NCBI GenBank assembly: GCA_916610825.1
Contig: OU744446.1
Location: 2,306,501-2,370,500, forward strand
DNA: 64,000 bases
Direction: 5' to 3'
DNA from: Haliclystus octoradiatus
Taxonomy: Eukaryota; Cnidaria; Staurozoa; Stauromedusae; Haliclystidae
The position numbers were made by a program, and so were the translations under genes. How positions within the stretch are numbered: position 1 is the stretch's first letter; each line of letters opens with the position of its first letter. A model generated the notes under the pieces. That model searched no databases and was not told the origin of the DNA. It saw only the letters and a program-made list of their open reading frames with translations. Positions 11,023 through 22,200 of this stretch are shown here, one piece after another.

Positions 11023-12000
11023 TTAATTTTTTATTGTTTTAAGAATATCAGAGATTACATTCATCATTTTTAAATGTTGTTCTTGCATTTGTAACATGAA
11101 TTGTTGTTGTTGCTGTTGTAAATTTAAAATTAACTGCTGTTGTTTCTCTTCTCGCTTGTGTTGTATTTCAAGTACGTTTTTATAGTCCGCTGATTCCCTC
11201 TCTCTTGCACGGATTAATGAATCAACAATAGTTAAGCAACGTTCTGACCATTGGTTTTCTGTAGTTTTAAAATCTTGTAGTTTATTTTCGATATTTTCTT
11301 TTCTTGTAGAACTAGATTCAGATTGTGTAAGTTCTTCTGTGATTTGGTTTTCGTTCTGTATTTCGTTCGTAGTCGTTGTCGTCGTCGTCGTCGTGTTGTT
11401 TGATAATTTAGCTTCGACCTGAGACACTAAATTATCACACCTGGATATCGACATAGGTATTTCGTCCTGAATTGGCGGAGGTAATTTTCGTTTAATAATC
11501 CCTCGTACATATTCCTTTTTGTTATCTGGTTCCAGTGAGACTGTCGCTCCATTTTCGTCTTGAATACTTGTTGTGATGGTTCTGGGTGTTGTTAATAAGG
11601 CCATTGTACACGACTGATTTTCGTAGTCGTTTTCTAGCATTCTTTGTGATATGTGAGATAGATCTTGTTTAAGTTCCGCATAACTATTTCCAAGCATTCC
11701 AGACACTGTTTTGCCCTTTCTGTAAGCATTTACTAGCTGTGAACATTTACTTCTAACTGCTCGGCCAGTGACTTTAAATATTGGACTTTCAAGATCATTA
11801 AGTCGGTCCGCCATTGCTCGCCATGCTTCTCCTCGCTCTCTTGTGCCAAGTCTGTGCAAGAACGGCTCGTCTTCTATCAGCAATTTGACAAAGATAGCAT
11901 TATGTTCATGTTTCCATATAAACAATTCACGAAATGCAACGTCATCTATACATTGATCAATAGATTGAACACTTTCGATATTTGAAGACGACAACGCCAT
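11023..12000 (-). CDS. Myb/SANT-like DNA-binding protein, intronless ORF
   Basis: An uninterrupted frame of 325 codons from ATG at 12000 (good context: A at -3, G at +4). The frame is open a little further upstream but only through non-ATG codons. Residues about 25-120 look like the Myb/SANT-like domain common in expanded marine-invertebrate families: WKHEHNAIFVKLLIEDEPF, then TRERGEAWRAMADRLN, then KVTGRAVRSKCSQLVNAYRK. A Thr tract, an acidic linker and a Gln-rich coiled-coil C-terminus (EEKQQQLILNLQQQQQQ) follow. The domain is predicted to bind DNA. Such genes often derive from DNA transposons with separate DNA-binding proteins (for example Harbinger-type). I see no transposase partner or flanking inverted repeats, so it may be domesticated or a retrocopy. 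Confidence 0.72.
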   Translation of the reverse strand: MALSSSNIESVQSIDQCIDDVAFRELFIWKHEHNAIFVKLLIEDEPFLHRLGTRERGEAWRAMADRLNDLESPIFKVTGRAVRSKCSQLVNAYRKGKTVSGMLGNSYAELKQDLSHISQRMLENDYENQSCTMALLTTPRTITTSIQDENGATVSLEPDNKKEYVRGIIKRKLPPPIQDEIPMSISRCDNLVSQVEAKLSNNTTTTTTTTTNEIQNENQITEELTQSESSSTRKENIENKLQDFKTTENQWSERCLTIVDSLIRARERESADYKNVLEIQHKREEKQQQLILNLQQQQQQFMLQMQEQHLKMMNVISDILKTIKN

Positions 12001-12106
12001 ACTTAAAACGAAAGGATGACTTTGTCTTGTGCGAGATTTATGACGTCGCAACCAGCATCTGCAACTTTTGTCGTACACTGTTTAAACGACCACCTTTTTG
12101 AAGTGA

Positions 12107-12176
12107 ATTTCAGAAATTTCCAATTCTACATGAAATGATCTGTCTGAAATTCATTTTGAATTGGAAATTTCTGAAA
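12107..12176. repeat. Hairpin-forming inverted repeat
   Basis: TTTCAGAAATTTCCAATTC pairs with GAATTGGAAATTTCTGAAA around a ~30 bp loop. It lies just upstream of the Myb/SANT ORF start, in its putative promoter or 5' region. Confidence 0.6.
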
Positions 12177-13145
12177 TTGACTTGGAAAAGGTGTAGTGTA
12201 TGCATGAAGTCTTGCATTTATATATTAATCCATGAGTAATACCTGACTTGGATGATAAATTATTGCTAATTTTGTTGAACGGAATTTTAACTTGCTATGG
12301 AGCAATAATGAGGTGAGTGTCAAGTAAGCAATTTGTCAACTTCACCGGGGTTCGATCCGGATATGTAACTGTAAATTGGAAGCAAGTTATGCGGAGTTGA
12401 ATCTGCCCCACTAACTATGCCCATGTGTGTTTAACTTGTACATTGACCTACAGTAAATAGCAAGATTTGCCGACTGACCAAGTCGTCAGGGGTGTCACAA
12501 TCCCAATACCCCCATACTAGGAACGGCCCTGAATGGTACTGGAACTCACTAGGAAATTGTATCTAGATTCTACTCATTCTGAGTATTCCAAAACTACGCA
12601 ATGACCACCAAACAAATAGAGGATTATAGTCAAGATAACACCACAAAACTCAACTGTATATTATAGGTCAAAATCGATTGATATATTTATTAAATTTACA
12701 ACATTGTGTCATTTGAAGAACAAAAATTGAAAGAGTGACATCATACAAGTTTAAAATCAATATTAATAATATCTAGTAAACAGTAAACAACATACAAAAA
12801 TCTTACAGTCAGTATTTTTTTAATAATTATTTTTGTAAATACATTTTCAAAATCAGAGAAAAAAAAAACATATCAATTCCATTTTGGAAAATGTATATAT
12901 ATATTTATATATATATAAAGTCACCTTTTTGCATCTAATAAATAAATTATTCTAATCGTGTAAATGTTTGTGAGTGAATGACTTAAAAACTAAGAGTTAT
13001 TTTAGATGATTTTTTGTTGCCAAAATAACTAATTAGTGGGCATGGGAGGAAATCTAACCTTTGCTTGCTAGAAATAAACTGGTCGATTACTGAATCTCTG
13101 CAAACTATTTACCTCGTTAATAAACATATTGAATATTAATTACTT
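12177..13145. other. Intergenic, no gene seen; possible SINE fragment
   Basis: A B-box-like GGTTCGATCCGG occurs at about 12350 with a degenerate SINE-like tail to about 12530. The rest is AT-rich and ends at the semaphorin 3' UTR. Confidence 0.4.
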
Positions 13146-13151
13146 TTTATT
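13146..13151 (-). promoter_or_regulatory. Candidate poly(A) signal of the semaphorin gene
   Basis: AATAAA on the minus strand, about 80 bases after the semaphorin stop codon at 13229. Confidence 0.5.
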
Positions 13152-13228
13152 GAGTGTATACTCGAGATTAACACTTGCCAGATATCCAAATTAATGTTTC
13201 AGAAATTAACAACAAATATTATTCTTAG

Positions 13229-16200
13229 CTAGGCAGCTTCGTCGCCAACATGATTTGTAGTATTTACATTATTCGATTCATGGTTATTCGAGTTCATTGG
13301 TTTTAATTCTTCAGATGTTGGCGTACAAATATATTGGAATGGTATATCTGCTTTTACACCTTTACTTGAATTTACCAGCGGTTTACGACTACTTGATCGT
13401 TCTGGTACAGTCCTTAATTTTAATGATGGATTTAAAACAAATTTTTTACTTCCCAAAATACGCCAATGACGTCCTTTTATATAATTATCTTCCATATCTT
13501 GATCTTGTAACCTTGCACAGCATAATAAAGTCATTAGCATTAAACAGGATATAAGTGCAATACAGAAGAGGATAACGAAAACAATGAATAAACCATAATA
13601 ACTATCAGGGCAATCTTCACATCCTTCGTGAGGCTTTGCGGTCACTGGATAAAAAACAACAATCAAATTTAATATTATTAACTGAATCTTGATAACCATT
13701 TTACAATTCGTTAGCGGCACTTCAGGCGTCATGCCTGGCGAGATACGGTATCAGAATTGTCTCTGGTAAGGAGTACCTTGGCAGGGCAAAACATGCATCA
13801 GACAAGCCTTATCATGATCATTGATTAATAACTGAAACAAAATTTCAATAACATAAAAACAAGTCCTGCAAATTTTGGATATATGATATATTTTGGTTGA
13901 ATCATTCAAAATTAGACTCTGATGAATTGTACAGTTAAACCTGCCATAACAATCACCTCTATACAGTGTCCACCTGTCTTTAGTGGTCATTCTAAATTCA
14001 GAGTAATAAAATTTCTATAAAATCAACCCTGTATATAAAAGGCTACCTGCTCACAGCGTTCAATTTCTTTACATTTTATTGTTAGGCTTTATACATGTTT
14101 TGCTGTCACAAGAATAGGGATGGTCTAATAGACACAAAATCAATGTAAAAATCGATGCCATCCTGTAGGCTGAAAGTCACAAACTGTTTGGTTGAAATTT
14201 GAATGTAGAAAAAGTAATTACGAATTGCGTGTCATTTTCAGTTTGAATTTAGGGCACAAATGATGTGCAATTATAAGAGAATGAATGCCATCAGGAGTCA
14301 CAAGTTGATTCGGCCAATGATCTCAGCCTTTCAAGCAAGTGTATCTTGCACATTAAATTCGAACATGGATCAGTAAAGCATTTCAGAATAAATAGGTAGC
14401 TCATTAAAAAGTTTACATGAGTATTCCCTTTTTTACAATTTGCCTGAAGATGAAATAAGATTATTTCGAAAATTTGCAATTAAATTGTGTGTTTTTTATC
14501 GCAAATTACCATCATGATATATTGATATTAATGTCAAGTATCTATTTTTTACTACATTAAATATACATCAAACTGAATTTTTCATTTTCATGGTTTTTTT
14601 CACAACACTTTCATGGCATTTTCATAGTTCTCATGTTGGCAGTAATTCGGACCTTAGGAATTGGAATTGTTGAAAGCTAGGTAGAGTCAAACCTGTTATA
14701 ATGGTCACCTCTATACAACAGCCACCTGTCTATAGTGGTCACTCTTGCAATGTCAAAAATAGTATTTTCTATTGAATCAAACCTGTATATAAAGGCCACT
14801 TGTCTAAAGTGGTCAATGTATCTATCTCTTGTAGCTGGCTGTTATATACGAGTTTCATTGTATTTTGTAACGTTGTTCGTCTGTGCTGTTTTTTTACATC
14901 TTTGACACATGTTCTTGAAATTGGGAACAGAGTTTAAATTATTTTATTATAGAATATAGTATAGTGAATGGGGCAAAATGACAGTCGGGCTCTACACTTT
15001 TATAATCACGTGTGTGTTTCCATTGCAGTTGTCGTTCGAATTGTTTCTGTGTCTGAAACTTGAAATTTGAAGCCATGACTGACAGTCATGGTTGAAATCC
15101 TCTAAGCCTATTTCAAAATTGTCAACGTTGCCCTTTCAAGACATAGTTTCTATAGTTGATAACTTACCAGGTTGCTCAGGGCGTTCTTTACAAATGAATG
15201 CTGCTCTACCAAATGGATTCATTGCAAATACAGCCATTCCTGATTGCAAAGCAAAAGCACGATCTGTTGATGGAAGATCTCGCATGCCGTTATCGTCTAC
15301 TAACGTTAATTTTGGTAATGGATCACCACGAGAAGTGCATTGACATTCTGATACTGAGTTTGTCAACTTGTTTGCAGTTGATGAGCAGAATAGTTCAGGT
15401 TCAGAACCTAAAATAGATAGAAGAAATATAATTAAGCTGACACATAAGATATTATAAAAAGCTTTTTTGGTGTTGATTTAATTAATAAGAAAAGTCAACA
15501 AAAAAATGTTTAAATTTTTATATTAACAAACAACGTTTCGATTGCATCATGCAATCATTTTCAAGTTAAAGGGTCAAATTTATAAGGGCTAATTCAATAC
15601 AATATACATAGGATAATAATATAGTAATACAAAATAAAAGAATAAATAAAATTGACAGGAAATATCAATTTAAACACTAGGGACTTTAAAGAATCCTTTT
15701 GTGTATTGAGCGACAGTTTAATTTTTGCAATGAACACCATCTCTTTTATTAAGCAGTTATTATGAAAAAATTAAACCGTCGCTCAATACACAAAATGATT
15801 CTTTAAATTCCCTAGTGTTTAAATAGATATTTCTTGTCAATTTTATTTATTCTTTTATTTTGTATTATTATATTATTATCCTTTGTATATTGTATTATTA
15901 TCCTTTGTATATTATATTAAATTAGCCCTTATAAATAGTCCTATAATAAATTTTACCCTTTAACTTGAAAATGATTGCATGATGCAATCGAAACGTTGTT
16001 TGTTAATATAAAAATTTAAACATTTTTTTGTTGACTTTTCTTATTAAAACATTAGATATCAGATGCTAGATTGTTCTTGACACGGTCTCTGCAATCTATA
16101 CAATAACTGCTCTGTGCAGTTTTCATGATTTCTTCAAAAATAAGCAAAGTTTTATTACTAAGCATCATGCAAAATACCCATACGTACTAACATAAGCTCT

Positions 16201-19200
16201 AGTCACAGCCTGTCTTCATAACCTGGGATAACGCAAATTCATTTTCTTATCAATTCAAAATCTAACTAAAATGCGATACAGTAAACATTCTTCAATTTGT
16301 GATTCCAACGAATACAAATGGCATGATTAGATTGAATCAAACAGGAAACTGCAAAAAGTGATAAAATTTGATGAGGAAAGTTGTTCTTTTGTTGAACTAT
16401 TCATTGCAACTTTATATTATGAGCATGCGCAGCTACAAACTGAAATCCTTAACATGTCAATAAACTATACATCTTTACCTGGGGGAGGGGGCACTTCCAT
16501 ACATTGACTATTTTAAGGGGTGCTTTTTCCGGATCCTTGTGAAATTGTAAGGCATAGACTTTGAAGATTTTTGAAATATTTAAACTTTTCCCTTTTTGAT
16601 TGTAAAAACATAATTTTAGGGTCTTAATTCTCGCCTGCTGTGAAATTTAACGTCCTCCTTATTTCTGAAAACAGCACCCCTCGTATGGCTTCTCAAATCT
16701 CCAACACAGAACAGGAAATAATTTGTTGAAAATTTAAAAGATATTCTATTTTATCTATCAATCATTAAATACTTTCTTGTGCAATATGGGTTAAACAAAC
16801 ATTTGGATTGGTATGAGACAATCATTTTAGTGATTTACTGACATCCTCTTTATCTTTCATGACGCAACAGTTGTGTTTATATAATCCATCTTGCAATGAA
16901 AGTGTTCAATATTTCCTTATACAGTGAAACCTGTATATAACGGCCAGCTACTAGAGGTAGATAAATTGACCATTATAGACAGGTAGCCTTTATATACAGG
17001 TTTGATTCAATAGAAAATACTATTTTGGACATTGCAAGAATGACCACTATAGACAGGTGGCTGATGTAAAAAAGGGACCGTTATAACAGGTTTGACTGTA
17101 ACTTGAGATTTACTTATAAAAATAGCGGTGCATTCTTTCTTACCATGGATTTCAATTGAGCAAGATTCTGTACTTTGGCCATCAGAAACAAGACAAGAAT
17201 ATATTCCTGTTTGTTGTAATGTAAATTCTAAAAATGTCAATTGTTCTTTGCCATCAACCAATTTCTTGATTTTATATTTTGATTGATAACTAGGTGATGA
17301 GAGATTGACACCATCTTTAGCCCATCCAATGACCATTGGACTTGAAGGACCTTGTGCTTTGCATTGTAAAACAACTTCAACGCCAACAATCATTCGTACC
17401 AATTGCACGTTACAACTTGTTTCATTTTTAACTATTAGAAACAAAATATTTTCAAAGATTATAATGGGTTCTTAAGTAAAGTAGCTTGAAAACAGTATAA
17501 AAATTGATAGTAGATCAACATTTCTTTATTTGAATTCCGATTGCAGTAGAATTTTTTAAAGATCATCTTTTTCATTCTAATTCATTCAGAAAACATAATA
17601 ACGATGTAAGTTTTATAAAACAAATTACAGATCGTTATGGTTCTCATGTGAATTTTGAGCCTTTGATACATTGATACTCTTTGCAATTTTGCACGGCCCA
17701 ATTAGTTTCACATGATAACTATGTTAGGAATTTCTTGTTGTTGCATTTTATATTATTTTACAAACTGGGTTAGCAAGTATCTGTTTTTCACCTTAAGAGC
17801 CAAGACACTACAATCTAAGGTTCATTTCTCTAACCAATATACCAAGGCTGCATCAGTGCATTCAGACATAGACATACATTACTCGGTAAACATACCTGAT
17901 GGGCAGTGTTGCGAAGATCCAGTGACTAAGTCATTATTTAATGATCTAGGTCAAAAGAAAATAATCAATTTAAAATGCGACATAACTCTGAAGAAATATT
18001 AGCAACATTTTTGGACCTACTACGAGACACAATGTCAGGATTTCAAAACATAGAAATTAAGTAAGAAACCACTCTTGATAGTTGAGGACCTCCTTGAGCT
18101 TGTGCTGGCCTTCAGGGTTAAACAGTATAAAGGGAACATTAAGCAAGTTAGAAAGTATAAGGTTCATTGTATGCAATAAATGAACAATATCAACACTAAA
18201 ACCATGAAAATGCCATGAAAGTGTTGTGAAAAAGTGAAAACTACAACTTTTGTAGGCCATGAAATAGTTTGAAACCATGAAAACATCCATAATCACAATA
18301 TTGAAATGTGAATATGCCATCGAATCGAAATGTCATGAAAACGCAATGAAAGTGTTGTGAAAAAGTGAAAACTACAACTTTTGTAGGCCATGAAATAGTT
18401 TGAAACCATGAAAACATCCATAATCACAATATTGAAATGTGAATATGCCATCGAATCGAAATGTCATGAAAACGCAATGAAAGTGTTGTGGAAAAGTGAA
18501 AACTACAACTTTTGTAGGCCATGAAATAGTTTGAAACCATGAAAACATCCATAATCACAATATTGAAATGTGAATATGCCATCGAATCGAAATGTCATGA
18601 AAACGCAATGAAAGTGTTGTGGAAAAGTGAAAACTACAACTTTTGTAGGCCATGAAATAGTTTGAAACCATGAAAACATCCATAATCACAATATTGAAAT
18701 GTGAATATGCCATCAAATCGAAATGTCATGAAAACGCAATGAAAGTGTTGTGGAAAAGTGAAAACTACAACTTTTGTAGGCCATGAAATAGTTTGAAACC
18801 ATGAAAACATCCATAATCACAATATTGAAATGTGAATATGCCATCGAATCGAAATGTCATGAAAATGCAATGAAATTCCAACGCTCTAATCATGGTTTTG
18901 ATGCCAGTAGTGAAAGCAGTAGAATAAATATAAATTCAAGATCAAATGAAAATATGATTTATTATCAATACAATGGAAAATGCAGACATGAGAATCCAAA
19001 TTTAAGAAATAGTCTGACATCTAGGATATCTAGATCATTTGTAATGGATTTCAATGGGAAAAATGCAAAAACAAAGAGTTCAAAACGGTGAAAATAGTCT
19101 GAAATCCGCTAAAAGTCTGAAAATGTGTATAGTGCCCAGTTATGAAGATAGAGAATATCGACCAGTGAAGGAAGGTGCCTTTCTATAGAAGTAAGAGTGG

Positions 19201-22200
19201 ACATTAGAGACAGGTGACTGCTCTACAGGATGACCCTTATACACAGGTTATATTGTATACTTACTTGTGATCATCAATCAATATACAACTGTTTGCAGCC
19301 TTACTCCATGCACAATATGGGTCTTGCGATAGAACGCATGAACTGAAAATAACACAAAAGGCAAAATTAGAAGACTTGCGTCATCCTGAGCATTTACAAA
19401 CTATTGTGGTTCTCATAACAATGTAACGTAACGTAATGTAACATAATGTTTTTTATTCATTCAGACAAGAGGAGATTGTTTTACAAATTCCGTATATATT
19501 TTCTATTAATAAATGAATAGAGCCAAAATTCTATCAGTACACATTTTTTCTGTTACTCAGAGGTTCACTCTCCATGGATTTTCAGACAGGGTTGTTGTTG
19601 CAATTTCATATAATGATGCCTGTGGTAGGATTCTATAGGATTCTGATAATGATTTACTTCTCTGTATGAAGTTAAAATTGCAAGAGTTCCTCACAAAATG
19701 TGATGTACATTAATTAGAATATTCCGTATAAAGCATACCTGCATAGCTTATATTGATGACAACGTGCAAGAGAGATACGAGCAACACCAGAATTTCCACT
19801 TGCGAATAAATACCCCTGTAGAAGAACAACATGAAAAAACAATTAAATATTGTTCGTGGTGATCTTTCTTTACTATAAAATCTTGAAATTTGAGGTTACT
19901 GTTGCTAAAAGAGGTTACTTATAGGAGACTAGCAATGAAAGACCTGCGCTGCTGGGTTAATTTAAATAATAGATGTGTTCTTGTAATTCAACAACCAGTG
20001 AAATTTAATATCGAAAATGAAAACCAAACAATTTATACAGTTGAAAATGTATATTTTCTTTCCTTATGTGAAACAGAAAGCTAAAAAAAAAGAAACCCGC
20101 CCAAACATTGACTGGAAAACAGCGGTAGGCTACTAATGATATATTTAACTCAGAAAACAGCAAAAACTTGACCACACACACATTCATGTATTTATAGGTA
20201 GAATGATATATATTATTTTAAACTATCTAATGGAACGCAGTCATCATCATTATTATTCAGAAGCCTACTAGGATTCACACACAACGTTTTTGCAAAGGTT
20301 ATTACTTACTATAATAACATGTGGACAGGAAAACAGACATTTTTATAGGGTCACCTGCCTGTTGGCGGTACTAAACAAATATTGTAGCACTATTAGCATA
20401 TTCTACATTACAGTAGGAATTATAAAACACCCAATACTTGCAGGAATTTGGTCTGTTGTACAAAAGCCACAGCACTATACATGTTACTCAAATGTTATAG
20501 GTCTACATCTGCAATGAAACCTGTATATTACAGCCAGCTATGAGAGGTAGATACAATGACCACTTTACACAGGTGGCTTTATACACAGAGTTGACTCAAT
20601 AGAAAATACTATTTTAGATATCGTAAGAGTGGCCATTATAGACAAGTGACTGCTGTAAAGAGGTGACCAAATGTTATAACAAGTAACTTGACTGTAGCAC
20701 ACACACAAGAAATTATACACATTTATCTCACCTTGGCTATTTCCAAAGAATACAGAGGTTGCGGTTTCTACAAAAGGATAATAAAATATAACTATGTTTA
20801 TAATATAATTTACGATATGTTATGCGATATATATACAGTAATATATAACATCTAAATGTAGTTATTATAATATGTATAAAATTTAAATGAACATAGTGCT
20901 CAATGCTTGTAAAGAGCAGAGCGGTAAATAATAATAATAATAGAGTCAAGAAAGACACACCATTTCTACTGTAAACAGTAAAACAGTAAAAATGGTGTGT
21001 CTTTCTTGACTCTACTACTATTATTATTATATATATAAAACCCTTGTTCAAGATGTCTTGCTCGTTTGCGGCTGGGAGCTTTTTTCATTTCCCTGGGACT
21101 GATTGCCATGTCCTAATGTTTTATAATTGACAAAGCAGACTTACTTGTAGTACGTATTGAAATAACATATACGATCATTAGTTTGAACCAAACAGTGCTA
21201 TATAGCATTAAATGATAGTATATAAATTCATTACAACATATCAAAATATCATACCTCAAATGCAAATATTTCTTCAACGCAAACCGGTGGAAGACCAAAC
21301 GTTTTATCAACAACAATTTTCAATATTCGACCATCAACTAAAATTTATATCAAATTCAAATAAAATTTAACATCGATTTTACCATCTTGGAAAGACTTAC
21401 AAGGTGCTTCCGTCAAACAGTACAAATTAAGAATTATAAATCGAAACTAAAATTGTAGGTGATAATATACTAAACTTATCTACACCGGTAATTATGTTAA
21501 ACTATGTTAATATATGTGTTCTAATGTTATCTAAACAAATATTATACTATCACTCTATAATAATATGAGGTGAACACATGTATGTGAAGGTGCTTAATGT
21601 TTTTTTAAGACAAATATAGGATAGACACAAAGATGAGGCAAAAGCCTTTAACGTTAGTAGGAGTTTTAACGCATTTATTTTGTGTTCATCAGACGGCTTA
21701 CTAAAAAATTAAAACATACCACCATACTCCTATAAATTCATACATAGACGCAATATAAATCTATTGTTGTTTATAATTACAATTGTTATGATTAGATATC
21801 AGATTTAAAGTTACATATTAAGCAGAATTTGTTTTGATGGCTGCATTTCGAAATTACTTCTGATCTTTTGTTTAGTAAACTGTCTGATGAACGCAAAGTA
21901 AACGTGTGAAACTTCGAGTAACAGAAAAGGCTTTTGCCTCATCTTTGTGTCTATTCTATACTATCACTCTATATAAATGATAGTACAATATATTCATATC
22001 TTCAGATTTGTTTCTGAGTCATTCTTCTGCAAATATTCCAGCTATATATATTGTTGTCTGCAATAGTAACTACCTACATAAAAACAAGTTAATTGAGTAG
22101 CATGTTATTTTACTAACCAGTAGAAGCAAAAAGTACATGAACTTCTCTGCTTTGGCCTCCTGTGTGCAAATCATCAACTGCCAGTGACGTCAAACTAAAA

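Noticed and set aside
13297..13554. Plus-strand 85-codon ORF
   Set aside because: Antisense shadow of the last semaphorin exon.
13229..13732. Separate single-exon membrane protein with its own signal peptide (MVIKIQLIILNLIV)
   Set aside because: A strong acceptor (TTTTTTATCCAG) at 13645 and matching phase make it the last semaphorin exon; the apparent signal peptide is intron.
17880..17940. 30-bp micro-exon on the minus strand to mend the semaphorin phase conflict
   Set aside because: Its length (divisible by three) would not fix the phase and its pyrimidine tract is weak.
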